Below are positions 1-12,094 of a stretch of 64,000 nucleotides of DNA, piece after piece. The position numbers and the translations under genes were made by a program. The DNA is from Talpa occidentalis (taxonomy: Eukaryota > Chordata > Mammalia > Eulipotyphla > Talpidae), in contig NW_023605083.1 in NCBI RefSeq assembly GCF_014898055.3, forward strand, positions 68,999,715-69,063,714, in the 5' to 3' direction. Every line of letters begins with the position of its first letter. Position 1 is the stretch's first letter. The notes below the pieces were generated by a model. That model worked only from the letters and a program-made list of their open reading frames with translations. It did no database searches and had not been told where the DNA came from.

Positions 1-448
1 ATGAAATGTGTTTTAGTAACAAAAGTTAAAGAATAAAGAAGAGAAAAGCCCTGAGTAATCATTAGTTGACTGTAAACTCAATATTAATCTGTGGTAGGGT
101 GTAACTGACGATAGTGAGGTGATGTTCTGCTGCTTAAGGGGAGAGATGTCTGTTTTGCTTTGTCTGAACTGGTCAGAATCTGAAATACAGAGACTAATTC
201 TGAATCACATGTTTAGAGGGTATATTCAGGGGAGATGATCAAAGAGAGTACATGAAAAAACTAAACTTAGGGAGATGGGCAATTTGGTGCAAAGAAGACC
301 AGGGGACAACAGATTAATTTTATGACAGTAATGACTACAGCATGACTACTGCAGCTTAGCAATTGCTTGTTTTGTGCTGGCCACTGTCCTAGTATGTCCT
401 TTGAATGCACCATTTCACCTAAATCTGACAACTTGGTCTGAAGGAAGC

Positions 449-482
<34 letters not shown>

Positions 483-1034
483 TGACAGAGAGGATGCACA
501 TCTCTGAAGGGAAACTGAAATGTAATGAGTTATATAACTATTTTTAATATCACACAGAGAGTAGAGGGTACCTTGATTTCAGGCCATACCTTTCTGACCC
601 AGTTCCTAGCTCCTACCTCATATCTACCACATGTAGTCTGCCCTATAGGGGCAGAGTTAACCTGACAGAATTATGAATTTCTTAGCTACTGAAAACTCTT
701 TAAGATAACTGGATGGGCTGCTTCACTAGAATCAATGTCCCCAGTTTGACTAGAGGTATAGAAACAGAAGGTAGGCAGATATTTGGCTGGCATATCTTTG
801 TGGTCACTCAGGCATAGCCAGAGATGGGTACAAGCTTCATGGTCCCTTCTGACCCTAAGAGTTTGTGATTCTTTGATTGTTCTTGTGTGTTAACTGTTGG
901 TGCTCTTAAGACTCCACAAAGTCTGTGGCATTTCCTAATGATTGATTCGTTCGTATCAACATCCCTCAAATGCTCAGAAAAACCTAGATATAAAATAAAT
1001 GAATGAAAAGAAAACCTTAACAGATTTATCCCTT
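1..1034. other. Mostly unique noncoding sequence with a TG microsatellite
   Basis: No gene or well-preserved repeat is recognised here. A short antisense MIR-like stretch may lie at about 355-440, where the sequence resembles the MIR core followed by 'accatttcac', but it is too diverged to call separately. A pure (TG)12 tract occupies 449-472. Confidence 0.5.
449..472. repeat. (TG)12 microsatellite
   Basis: Uninterrupted TG dinucleotide run followed by a GA-rich stretch. It is probably length-polymorphic. Confidence 0.95.
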
Positions 1035-1250
1035 AGATATTCCAGGTACTAAGTGCTTTACATAATTTAATCCTCATGACTTCTTGGAAAGTCTTTTCTA
1101 TAATCACTTTATATGTTATATGTTATAATCCTTTTATAACAGACACCCATAGAGGTTGGGCAGCTTCTTCAAGGTACAGGGTTGAACACGGCAGAGGAGG
1201 AAGTAGAACCCGAGCTTGTCTTTACCATTCTATTATACCAATTCCCTCAA
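1035..1250 (-). repeat. MIR SINE, antisense
   Basis: The order of MIR landmarks on the minus strand is kept: 'ccaggtactaagtgctttac' near 1042, 'aatttaatcctcatgac' near 1065, and the antisense of the 'tgggcaagt' block at 1155-1175. This is an ancient tRNA-derived SINE of the CORE class. The diverged sequence at 1260-1500, which again has 'gagaaacctgaggctta' and 'gagaaacaaagagactga', looks like one or two further MIR fragments in the same orientation. Confidence 0.75.
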
Positions 1251-1259
1251 AAGGGTAAA

Positions 1260-1500
1260 ATTGCACTGTTATAGATGAGAAACCTGAGGCTTAGGCTAAA
1301 AAGAACCACTCATGTATTCATGGTTTCCTAGGTGGCCTGTGCTCTGGTTGTACTTAAAAAAAGAAATGTATTTATAATCACAGTGGTCCTTTTAAGTAAT
1401 TCTTATTACACTTAACTTATAAATACAGCACTGAGAAACAAAGAGACTGAATAATTTCCCTTTGTCACATGTGATAATTGGCCCGACCAGAGAACTTTAA
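1260..1500 (-). repeat. Possible additional MIR fragments, antisense
   Basis: Two separated stretches resemble the antisense MIR 'gatgaggaaactgaggc' segment (at 1275-1295 and 1430-1455). They are strongly diverged and could be two insertions or one broken copy. Confidence 0.4.
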
Positions 1501-2640
1501 CAAACTGGGTGTCTTTCTAGTAAACCACACTGAATTGGCCAAAGGAAATACATGGGATTGGCCAGGTGCATGGTTATAAGGCTAAATGACTTCCTTGGAT
1601 CCTTGAGACTTGGCAAATCTGCATCAATCATCCACTTTTAAAATGTTCGCAATTCCCTTTCTTTCCACACCAGCAATGCCCACAAGTCAAAGCTTCTGTG
1701 GCCTGTTTTATTACAACTAGCACTTCATCTCTTACCTTCTCATTCACTCAAACTGTCCATACAAATTGAATAAGTGCTTGTTATGTGCATTATACAAGTT
1801 GATATTATAAAGCAGTTTTGGGAAATCCCATTTAAGGGAAAGATGAACCTGGGCTAGGGCTCTGATGGCAGAATCCAGTCCAGAGAAGGTCCCTTTCCAC
1901 CAACAGAAATTAACAGCCCAAGAGGATTTTCTTCTGCTAAGTTCAGGCTGAGCTCTGGAGCTCAGCAGAAGACAACAAGGGAATGGAATAATTTCTGAAG
2001 CACAAAAAGTTCTCTGAGTTTTTTTAAGCATTGAAAGATTTCTTATGCATATTGGATAGAGGGGTGAAGGAAGATGTGGGTGGGGCAGGATCCACCAGTT
2101 GAACACCCATGATTTGCTTCAGTCTTCCACATATCTCTTAAGAGTTCCTCTTAGACATGGGAATAGAATTAAAACAAGCTCGGCAGCCCAAAGAGCTGTC
2201 ACTGCAGGTGCTTACTTCATTCTTATGGGTTAGGGAATGAGGATGCTGTTTTTCCTACCACAAATTACAGAAGAAACCTGAAGATCAGTCTGTCTGATTG
2301 ATTTCCATTTTCTAGCACAATGTTGCACAAAAGGTGAACTTGTACCCTCAGTGTCCTCCAGATGCCCCTCTATAATACTTAAGAGGATTGAAAAAGTTAT
2401 CAAAATGACTACAAGCAGCATTAGGGAAAGTGAACCACATGATGAGAAAATTATTTTCATTTTAATTTCTATTCAATCCTTTCAAGTAAGTCAATGAAAA
2501 ACTCCCAGTTTGGGGCTAATGGTCTTTAACACCTAATTTTACCATCTTTTTAACAAAGTAAAATACTCTGAGCATCTCAGACCAGCAAGAAAATCTAGGT
2601 GAATTCAATCAAATTCAACTGTTTTTGTTGCATTTAATTT
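1501..2640. other. Unique noncoding sequence
   Basis: I recognise no repeat or gene. The open frames here (antisense at 1744-2106 and 2230-2460) are low-complexity chance frames with no domain, no splice context and no codon signature. Confidence 0.5.
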
Positions 2641-3420
2641 TAAAGCCATAGTTGACACTCATTATATGTAGACTTGGTGTTACAAATCCACCTACTGGCC
2701 AAAATTTCTTTGCAACCCCCAAATCAGCACTTGCAGCATCTTGCAGTCATTTGTAGACATGTGCAAGATGGTGGAAAAACTTGAAAATAAGTGGTATTTA
2801 GGATCCCAGCTGAGGACAAGCATGGTGACAGTCTGCCTTGGTGTTCAGACCTCACAATGGAAAAGAGTGTCCTTTCCATAGTCTTTTTAGTGCTGCCATT
2901 TTTTTTCTTTCTGCATTTTCGTGGGGTTTGTGTTAGTGGTATTGCCACTGAAAGTGGCCCATCAGTGTAGTGCTGAAGTGTCACCTCGTGTTCCAAAGCA
3001 CAAGATTGTGCCTTACAGAGTGTAGGCAGACCTCATTCGGGCATGAGTTACAGTGCCAGATTGATGTACAGTGCCTGGATGTGAGGTCAATGATAAAGAA
3101 CCAACAACTTATATGTAATTCATAACATACATTAAATAAAATGTCTTTCAACAGAAATACACATAAAAATGATTGCATACTGCTCAATCGAAGGAAACAC
3201 ATGACCAAAGACTCCTAGGAAACTCCCCTGTACTTCCTCTGCATGCAGGGATCTGGTATTTGCTACTTCCATGTTTGTGGAAACTTTATAGACCTTACCT
3301 ATCATGCACGGTCAGAATCTACTACATCTCTATTTTAGGTTCATGGTTTGAACCTTTACTTATGTTGGTACCGCTGTTTAAAGTGTATGACCTAAAGAAT
3401 ACTATTTAAAATTAAGTTAA
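2640..3420 (+). mobile_element. Tigger-type (Tc1/mariner) DNA transposon remnant
   Basis: The stretch resembles an old mammalian TcMar-Tigger element. At 2957-3004 a forward reading gives AHQCSAEVSPRVPKHK, which looks like the N-terminal end of the Tigger/jerky/CENP-B-like transposase family. Further on (3035-3060) a fragment HSGMSYSA is readable after a frame break, and 3100-3200 continues the same resemblance at nucleotide level. Stops and frameshifts are dense and the catalytic DDE region is absent, so this is an inactive, internally deleted copy. The inverted terminal repeats were not resolved and the ends are approximate. The family is inferred from remembered consensus, and the subfamily is not assigned. 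Confidence 0.6.
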
Positions 3421-3929
3421 AATTTTGATTTAAATTTAAAAACATAAGTTAAAAATAAATAGTGCAGGCTGTTTGCAATTCTAGTCCACATTGAAAACAA
3501 TAGGGGAAGTCTGAAGTTTGGGGATCACTGCTTTGCTATTTTGGGTAACCTATCAAAATATTTAATCAATCATTGAGCCCGGATGCCCTTATCTCTAAAA
3601 TGATTGTAGTTTCTCACACAGTGAGATGAGTAGAGGAAGCAAACAGAGGAGCACTTTAAAAACTATAAACAATCTTACCAATATGCATGAGGAATCACCA
3701 CAACCATTGTTAGGACTTCTAGCTGACAAACTGTGAGGATTACCAGTTCCTCTGAGCTCCTCTGTTACTGCACTCCCATCTGTCAGGAAAAGAAAAAAAA
3801 AAAAAAAAACACATTTGATATGCCCCCCCACTCTTATCACCCACTAATAATGGAAAAATAATGACCTTTTTTCCTACATTGGTGAATATTTTCCCTGTCA
3901 CATCTGATATGCTCATAATGTAGGCAGAC
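3421..3929. other. Unique AT-rich sequence with an A-run
   Basis: No gene or repeat family is recognised. A run of A (interrupted once) lies at about 3788-3809. It has no recognisable retroposon body upstream, so I do not call it an insertion. Confidence 0.5.
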
Positions 3930-4260
3930 AGATTATTTATGACCAGGGAAATTAAATATTATTTCATTTCTCCTAATACAATCTGTGGCGTCTCCCAGCT
4001 CCCAATTCCTTCCCATTAAGGTTATTGTCTTTTCTGCTCCAATTGGCCGCGTGCTGTTGGGTTGTAACAGCACTGGCAAAATGCTCGGAGCATAATGGAG
4101 GTGGGAGAAATGGTGTAATTTGCAAGGCTGCCGTTCCCGTTTCATCTAAATGAAGACATTTGGTCCCTGCAAGTCAAAACCCATTTTGATGAGCCTAGAT
4201 GCATTTGGACTAATGGAAATGGACAGCTCCGGCTGTAATGGGTTTCCTGAACTGGGTTTT
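3930..4260. promoter_or_regulatory. Candidate conserved noncoding element
   Basis: This repeat-free block looks unlike its neighbours. It keeps CpG sites, has several TAAT-type homeodomain cores, and holds a palindromic CCAATTGG at 4039-4046 beside GCCGCG. It reads like developmental enhancers that are conserved across mammals. That is inference from texture and motif density only; no alignment was possible. The antisense open frame at 3933-4145 has no recognisable domain. Confidence 0.35.
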
Positions 4261-4368
4261 CTTATTCAGAATCACACAAGTTCAGAACTGGGAGGGTCAT
4301 TTAAAGCCATCTGTTTCACGTCTCTAATTTTGCATGTGGGGAAACTGAGGAGCAGAGAAAGGGGCTGA
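4255..4368 (-). repeat. MIR-like fragment, antisense
   Basis: 'agttcagaactgggagggtc' followed by 'gcatgtggggaaactgagg' follows the order of an antisense MIR/MIR3-type repeat (lesion phrase, then the 'gaggaaactgaggc' core). Confidence 0.5.
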
Positions 4369-4369
4369 T

Positions 4370-4915
4370 TTAATGAGGTCTCTGGTGAGTGAGCACTTTC
4401 TTCCCTACTAAACCCCATTCTCATAATTATTCTGGTTTACAGTTTGCATCCTTTTCAGAGGCCCATGCCTTTTCTCAGAACTCAGAGATACAATCACATT
4501 TCATAAGTTCCAGAAAAATCTTTCCCAAACCTGGAATATACTTCATGACACTATGCCTTTGCTTCTCTACCTCTTCATAAAATTTAAGCTTTGGTGTGAC
4601 TCATGGGGCCAGCTTGGTTTTGTTGGATTTTATGGTGGATTGGACTTCACCCTATGTCCAATTCTGCTTTCCTCTGCCCTTTTCCATAGCTCTTGATTCC
4701 CAATATCAAACCCATCTCAGCACCTGCATCAGAAAGACTCACCTGTAACAGAGGAGGAAAAAATATATGGTGAGTTCTTTTCCTCCCCTACTGTTACATT
4801 TATTCCATATCGTCAATGTGCCATAACTGATGAAAGACCAGTGTACAAAATACAGTCCTTGCCAACTTAGAGAACCCACCCTGGTAGTAGAAATGGATGA
4901 GTAGAAACAATGACC
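4370..4915. other. Unique noncoding sequence
   Basis: No recognisable gene or repeat was found. Confidence 0.5.
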
Positions 4916-4919
4916 TTAA

Positions 4920-6040
4920 GCCACCACTTCACCCAGACCACTATTATCTCTTGACTAGACTACAGCATGGCCCTGGCTTGTGCTTACTTCTCTCCTTCCT
5001 CTTTTTATTTTATTTATTTTTTATTGACTTATTCAATTTATTTCTTTTTTTATATTTATTTTTTTACATCAGTGTTCATTTTTATTTTTTTGATAATTTA
5101 CATTTATTTTATTTTATATATTTTTGCATCCTTTTTCATTTTTGCATAATGTATGCATTTACATCTTGGTTATATTCCCCATACAATCCCCCCCTTATTT
5201 TGACCCTAATCCTTTCTCTCCTCCCTCCACCCCCATAGTGTGTCTCTTGTTTATAGTTGTTTGTTGATTTTGATTTTTACTTCATTATAATTAGTCTTTT
5301 TCCTGGTCCCTTATTTATTCACACAAGTGAAAACTAATCCTACAATGTCATTGTTTGGCTTAAAACCTCTCAACCAAGCACCATTGCTGTGAATACCTAA
5401 AGCCTTAATTTCTGCTGTAGCCTCTGTTTTTCCCAGTCTCATTTCTTTCTAATTTATCATGCCTTAGTGACACTGATCTGTGTTCAGTTTCTCAAACCCC
5501 TGTGTTCTTCCCCATTTCAGTCTCGGAACTTGCTTATTTCTCCTTCCAAAATGTTCTTCATCTTCCTTCTCTGAATGACTGACACATTCTCATCATTGAT
5601 AACTTGTTTCATTTGTTGTCTCCACAAGGTCTCTGCACATTTTTCTAGTTTCTCTACTACAAATTCTAGAGGGTGCTGTGTGCATTTCTAGTCATCACTG
5701 ATTTATGTGTTTATTATAATAATTTGATGCCAGTTGTCAATAAATAACCTTGAGCAATAGTGTTGTTTGTTTGATTTTTTTATTTGCACAAAAGAAGGTC
5801 TGATATAGGCAAAATAACTACTGGTTTTGACTGTGAGATAGTTATTCCCCACACAGTATAGATTGTTTTAATTATATACTTATTTGATTGTTAACTTTGT
5901 TTTTCTATTTCAATGGATTATAAGCACCACATAGTTAGGGATATAATTTTTTCTTCACCTACAAATATACTGTCTGCAGTGCCTGGCATGTAAAATATGT
6001 TCAATAAATAGTTGCTGAAAAAAAAATACTGTTGAGTAAA
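4920..6040 (+). mobile_element. L2 LINE 3' region, interrupted by an L1
   Basis: Sense-strand L2 landmarks appear in order: 'ggcttaaaacctctcaacca' (5357), a 'cctcaaacccctgtgttctt'-like stretch, then near the end 'gtgcctggcatgtaaaatat' and 'caataaatagttgctgaa' (to about 6020), which match the L2 3' terminus. The copy is old and eroded, and it is split by a younger antisense L1 tail at about 4990-5330. Confidence 0.65.
4990..5330 (-). mobile_element. Young L1, 5'-truncated 3' end, antisense
   Basis: The minus strand carries the L1 3'UTR shared with the copies at 33487, 47658 and 49861: 'aataagggaccaggaaaaag', then 'aaatcaaaatcaacaaac', then a G-rich tract, 'aaaataaggg' and an A-rich tail. Only the last few hundred bases of the element are present. 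The TTTATT-rich ends blur the target-site duplication. The forward frames at 4897-5238 and 4967-5149 are just the T-rich antisense tail. Confidence 0.85.
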
Positions 6041-7720
6041 TGAGAAGGTAAATGCTGGTATAGGAGCTGAACTATGCAGTAAGCCAAGGATGTAAATACT
6101 GCTCTGTAAAGGAGAGGCAATTTTTGTCATGGTGGGGAAACAGCTCCTTATCTGTGAAGTGAATCCAAAAAAATCAATCGTAAACCAATGTGTATACACA
6201 TATAAAATGCTAGTGAGAATGCCTGATCTGACAACACTCAAAAAAATTTCTCTGTTAACATTGGCATCATTCTTTTACTATAGTTAATGTATAACAGAAC
6301 TTATTCTCATTTACTGATTAAAAAGTATGTTATTTTGAAAAGTATAAAGTCAAAGCTTAAAATTGGCTCATCTAGTTTAGAGAGTATCTGGAGGAATTTG
6401 GATTTTATAACTTCTGAAGTAGTTTCCAGGCTTGCGATTTACTTTGAAACAGTGGAAAAAGTTGACTTCATAGAAGATTAAGCATATCACATAGCCTAGG
6501 ATACTAGGGTTCTAAAAATAATACCTATATACTATTTCTTATGGAATTTTTTTCTCCCCACTGTTGCCATGGGCTACTGAACAAATGCCACTGGGAGACC
6601 AAAAGGAAGCCAGACAAAGTCTCATCACCAACTTTAGCAACTCCCTTTAAACTGTACACACCGAGGAACAGCGCTCAGTGGCAAGTTTTCAGCAATTCGC
6701 CTTTCTATCTCAAGCTCTAGGTAGTCAAAAACACTTTTGAAATATCCTTTGCTTTAAGAAGAAAAACATTACCAACTTCAAAATCCCCAAGTACATGGTG
6801 AGGACTCAAAGTTGAAATCACTTGCTATTTTCTTCCAAGTAGCTGATCACCGTTCTATTTCTCACTTTTTTTTTTTTTAGATCAGTGGACTTTTTTTATT
6901 ATTAAATACATCCTGTCAATACATTGTACTTTCCAAAAAAGAAAAAAAAGAAAAACCAGCTGAGATCATAACACTTTGATCTTTCCAAAGGAAAATAAAA
7001 TGCTAGTGGCATTTGGGTTGCTAAATGATTTGGACAACAGAATGAAAACCAAACCAAAATTTCAAAGTTTTTTTATCACCTCACCTCCCTTGGGTATTTG
7101 GTATTTATTTTCTTTGGATGAGCCTCAGCCTCATTTGAATGAATAAAAGATAAGAATTGTAACTTTTCACTAAAGTAAAATTCTGTAGCATGAATGAAAG
7201 AGCCTTTACCCATAGGTGGATTTCTCTCTTGGTTTTCTAGCAGTTCTTCACGATCCGAAAATGAAATCATTATACCCAGAAGTACAATGCTGTCTGTGAT
7301 ACCGGTTTTCCTGGGTCATAAGAGCCAGTTAGAATGCTGTTCTCAGCGTGGCCCAAATCATCCTTCTCTTTTCAGAGGCCATAGAGAGTGAGCCTTGTTC
7401 ACCTAGTAAATGAGTCACAGAAGCATATATAGGAACAATCTATTTTTCTCCAATGTTCTTCAATATTTCAATATGAAGCATCTTACTTTTATACAGTATT
7501 AATCACAAGGAACCCAACCAGCTCTTTAATCTGTAGAGGATCTCCCAGAACTTCAGAAACTTCACTGAAGTCCATGTACTTCTTAGAGTTCATTGTATAC
7601 CTTCTAACCTGCATGTCACTGATAATAGATAAGCAGAGATACCAGCTACTTCCCCCTCTGCAAATCCTATCAGCATCATGTCCCCAGTTGCTAACAGTAG
7701 TGTGGCAATTCTGTCTCTAA
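6041..7720. other. Unique noncoding sequence
   Basis: No gene or repeat is recognised. A T-run occurs near 6868-6879, followed by an A-rich patch at about 6935-6955. The region 6560-6720 is somewhat more complex in base composition, but I could not tie it to any family. Confidence 0.5.
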
Positions 7721-7724
7721 TCAC

Positions 7725-7975
7725 TCTCTATTGAGTGATTACAATGTTCCAGGTACTATTATGACACCCTTACACACATGAATGGATTTAAACATCACAA
7801 TAGCTTCTACGAGGTACATATCATCATCATTCCCATTTTAGAGAAGATAAAATTAATGCAACAGGATAAAAATTACTTGCTTAAACTCACAGCACCATCC
7901 CAATGTACAGTTGAGGTGTGAATCAGGTAGCCTGGCTCCAATACCTGTACTCCTTATCTCTACGTTACCAGACTT
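7725..7975 (-). repeat. MIR SINE, near full length, antisense
   Basis: The antisense MIR order is well kept: 'gattacaatgttccaggtac', then 'catcatcattcccatttta' near 7822, then 'ttgcttaaactcacagcacc', and finally 'gcctggctccaatacctgta' at about 7931-7950. Confidence 0.85.
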
Positions 7976-9100
7976 GCCCAATGTAAGTGAGCAAATCAAG
8001 AAAAGAGACCACTGGAAATGAAACAATGTCTACTTTTCACATAAGAGAACTGGAAACAAGTGCATTAACATTAGAGTTTCGTATCTCATAGAATCTATTA
8101 TGTCATCAACTATGGTTTTGTAGCTGCAGAAGAGAAAAGTTTTCTTTGTTCAGTTTTAGTTTCTTGTAGATCCATAGAATCTTGCAATTCCATAGAACTG
8201 TTCCAGGAATTTGTCTTCATTATTTTTCTTTGTGATTTTAAAATGCTATTAGGGGTAAACATCCCACCCTGTTGGTCCTGTACTTTATGACATTTTGTCA
8301 CTACGACTCTGCAGCTCCCAGTGCTTTGATTTTAATGGTTATTCATTTAAAGAACACAGATGATGTTTTAATTAGCTGTTCTACTGATTCCTTCCATGGG
8401 CACCCACAGTTTCTTCCTTGAATCCTAACAGAAATACTACAGCTCTTAGCTCCAAGTAGGTCAGGCGGTCAATCACAAATTCCTCCTTTCTTATTGGCAA
8501 TCATTTTCTGTGACTGCCCAGCAACCAAGAAAGGCTGGGCAGTGAGAGAGGTTAGCTGTCCACATGAAACTCAGTGCTCCAGCCACTGGGAGACCTTGGA
8601 TATTGCCACCTGACATTGAATTCTCACCACAAATGCTATCAAGGATTTGTTAGTGCTGCTGTCAATGCCAATAATCCTTTACCATCCTTGTGATCTCTGC
8701 ATCAGTTCATCAGGAGTCAAAGTAATGGGTGGAGTCACTGATTGGCCTATTCTAGGTCAAGTGTCTATACCCACACTTTATCTCCCAGTCAAATTTACCT
8801 GGAAGAGGATAGGGAGGATTTTCCTCCCTATTTTTTTTTTCAAAATGCAAACAAGGTTTGAATATGGGAAATTGAAGTAAATGGTGAATTCTAGTGGCAG
8901 AAAGTAAGTAATAGGTTTCAAAATATGTCCTCATGTTTTAATCAAGTCCTCCATCACAAAGAGAAATGAGAGTTGAGATAAAGTGAGAGGTTCTCCAAAG
9001 AGTTGAAGTTGATGGAGATTATAAGACAACCATTCCACTAAGCTTCATGCCATAATTCCTCACAATCCAGCATAAATCACAGTTAAATACAGAACATAAC
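7976..9100. other. Unique noncoding sequence
   Basis: No gene or repeat is recognised. A weak antisense L2-end resemblance ('attcattcattgc' onward) starts at about 9105. Confidence 0.5.
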
Positions 9101-9200
9101 TGTTATTCATTCATTGCAAAAATAAGGGCTGATTTTTAAGCAGTGCTTTCACAGGTAATGTGGATTCAGTTCCTATCCTCATGCAGTTTTACTATAGAGG

Positions 9201-9691
9201 TCATTGCCTTCGGCGACTCACTAGAATAAAATCATTGACTGCCTTTAGTTTTACATCAATGAAATTGAGACTCACTATGTCTTTGTCTACTGTTGTGCTG
9301 GCAAGAGGAAATTTATCCATCCTGTTCACTTAAATGCCAGGAAAGGCTTTGAGCAAGAATGGCAGACAAAAATATGTGATTAGGGCTTGGGTTTAAGGGT
9401 AGAGATTTGGGTCTTAGATTTTCTGTGAGAACACTAGGAGTCATGTGGTAGATCCAAGAATGTCAATGTCGGCTTCTTTAACATATCAAATGTGGTAACA
9501 CTTGAATCTATTTATCTTGTTTCTTTGTCTTTTTGTCTACTTTGGCTGGCCTTACTTTTGAGTCTGCATAATAAACAAACAAAAAACTATCTTTAGGGAC
9601 ATCAAATGACAGATATTGATAAAGTATTTTGCAATCACACTTCATTCTCTGCCTCCAGGTATCTGAAAACATTTCAATATCATTCATGTTT
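9201..9691. other. Unique noncoding sequence
   Basis: Nothing recognised up to the SINE target site at 9692. Confidence 0.5.
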
Positions 9692-9705
9692 AAGACCATT
9701 TGTAT

Positions 9706-9980
9706 GGGCCTCCCTGGTGGCACAGGCGATTGAGGGCAGCACTGTGAAGCTGTCCACAGCCTCTGCAGTGCTGGTTCAATCCCCGCTGGCCACAGAGCAA
9801 CCCACATGGCAAGGCAGACCTCTCCTGTCTCCTGTCTTGTCGGCTGCTCCCCTCAGCAGTGTATTTCGGTCATTCTGTCTGTTCTGTTCCCCGCTTTGTC
9901 TCTGGTGAATCCTCTCACCCTCCCACACATCTAGCCCATACCCCAGTTCTTGTATAAATGAAATAAATCTTTAAAATAAA
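9706..9980 (+). mobile_element. tRNA-derived T+ SINE, older/intermediate type
   Basis: The copy starts with the conserved head 'gggcctccctggtggcacag', has a B-box-like 'ggttcaatccc', and ends in 'aaataaatcttt' plus an A-rich tail. The target-site duplication AAGACCATTTGT is at 9692-9703 and again at 10160-10171, so it flanks this SINE together with the second copy that follows it. All open frames here on both strands lie inside the SINE. Confidence 0.95.
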
Positions 9981-9987
9981 AAGACCA

Positions 9988-10159
9988 GGCATGCAGACCT
10001 GTCCTGCCGCCCGCTGCTCCCCTCAGCAGTGTACTTCGGTCCTTCTGCCTGCTCTGCTCCCCGCTCTGGCTCTGGTGAATTCTCTCACCCTCCCGCACTT
10101 CTGACTGTACCCAGTGCTTGTATAAATAAATAAAAATAAATCTTTAAAAATAAAATAAA
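9988..10159 (+). mobile_element. 5'-truncated younger SINE inserted into the tail of the 9706 copy
   Basis: The copy begins internally at 'ggcatgcagacctgtcctgc' and carries young-subfamily markers (GCCGCCCGCTGC, 'gtgtacttcggtccttctgc', 'gctctggctctggtgaattc'). It is flanked by AAAATAAAAAGACCA (9973-9987) and the same string before 10165. It therefore inserted into the A-rich tail plus target-site duplication of the preceding SINE. Confidence 0.9.
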
Positions 10160-10171
10160 AAGACCATTTGT

Positions 10172-12094
10172 TTAAGTGGTCTCTCTAATAAGACATTTTG
10201 AAACATCAAACCTTCCAGTCATTCTCACCATACATACACCATTTCCTTTTAAGTGTTAAATGGTCCATGACAAAGGTTTCTGTTGCAATTGGACAATTGC
10301 TTGAAAATTTAGAAGTTGTCCCTCCTATTTAATTACTTCTTCTATAGACAGTGAGTTCTGATTAGGGCTAATTTTAATATTCTTTTCTAAGGAAGAACAC
10401 AAATTCATCATTCTTCACATTCCCATAGATGAGAAAAACTTGTCTTTTCCTAGGAAACTAAACTTGAAACTGCTTCTGATTTATCAGGATGCTTCCTCTC
10501 CCATTATGGAGAGAGAAGTGAGTTTCCTTCGTGGAGGGAATAAGAGAAGGAACTCAGGATGGCCAGCTCAGGACCTCTGTGGATCACTCTTTCAGAGTTG
10601 TGACTGGACTAAAGGTCTAGATCTGCCAACTTAAAACATCTCACTGGTTCTGAGGCTATATGCATGCCGTCACAAATGCCAGCAAAAAGGCATTAGGTGC
10701 ATCAAAGGAGAAAAAACATTGTTCTAACCAACAGGGTAGAGAGACAGGGAGAAGATCAGTTGCCAACTGATGGTGTGAGGTGGAGTTGCAACTACAGAAG
10801 CTGGTAGGGCTGGGCAAAGCTGCTGAGGCTGTGGGGTCCCTTCTCTTGTTCTCAGGGAGGGGAGCATAAGGGCCCACTACCCAGCAGGGTGGCTCCCTCT
10901 TCCAGAAGATCCTTGAAAAGGAGCCAGAGTACATGTTCATTGCTCCTTTTTAAAGACTCGCAAAAACGGCTGTGTAGCTCCACTCCTTTCCCATCAGTCC
11001 TCTCACTCAGGATATCAGGGGCAGAGTTCAGACCATGCACAGGGCAGGCTTGGGCAGTTCTGGGGCATCAGAGGGTGGAGTTCAACCCCTCATCTGCACC
11101 CAGCCAGTCCAATAGAATGTCAGAACATAAGCTTCTTTCTTCTTTTGTGTCCTAAACTGATAGGAGATTGGGTAATTCAGTAGATCCTGAACTTTCAAGT
11201 TCAAGTACTCACTTTAGAGAATAAGTTCTCAGAAAACCCAACAGTGATTAACAGACAAGGTTACCTACTCTAATACAACTTTATAAAACTGACATTGAAT
11301 GTCTGTTTCACTCCCTTATCTTATTTCTTAATGTGGTTTCACTCAGGAAAATAAGGGCAGGATTTTTTATGGGATATCTGAAAGCTCCAACCTAGTTTCT
11401 TTGAGGTAGTAGTTTCATTAGCAGTCCCTATTTACTCTCTAATAACACATTATCGGAAGACACTTAGCATAATTTCCAGAAAGACAATTCTCACAGGAAC
11501 ATGGTTAGAATTACAAGTTCTGTTTTTTAAAGTACATGTGATTTTTTAGGACAGGATACACAAATCTTTCTTCTAAAAAGTACATTTTGCCATCTCATTC
11601 CCCCTCCCTGCAAACATAGGAAAGCAGCTCTAACATTATGACAAGTGTCAGTGACTCCTACTAGGGAAGCAGACGAGGAGACTTAACTAAAATCCCTCCA
11701 CAAGCCCTATATTTGTGATCGTTTGAGTAGTAAATTACATGTAGTAAAATAACAAATTGTGTTGCTAGGGGTCTCCATGAAAATTCCCTTTCTGTGGTCT
11801 GGAACTGCCAGACAAATGGTACCTTGAAATAAGGCTTCTTCCCTGTGGTCATTAACCAATTCCATAAAATATATTTAGGTTGTAGATAATAGATTATACA
11901 CAATATGACATGATTTTGCTCTAGCATTGTAGTTTAGATTTCACTGACTATGCTATGCTTGGATAATAAAAGGGAAATTGGTTTTTAGTGATGTTACTTA
12001 AGAAGATTGATGGATTATTTGTGCTTGGGCAGACTAGTCCTTTAATCCCAGGTTGTTCTTGCTAAGAACCTAAATCACATCAAATTAACCTCAT
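10172..12094. other. Unique noncoding sequence
   Basis: No gene or repeat family is recognised. The block at about 10640-11120 is relatively GC-rich and holds overlapping frames on both strands (10656-10940, 10852-11040, 10889-11155). None has a domain or codon pattern I recognise. Confidence 0.5.

Noticed and set aside
3788..3809. A-run as the tail of a processed pseudogene
   Set aside because: No retroposed gene body or target-site duplication could be found on either side.
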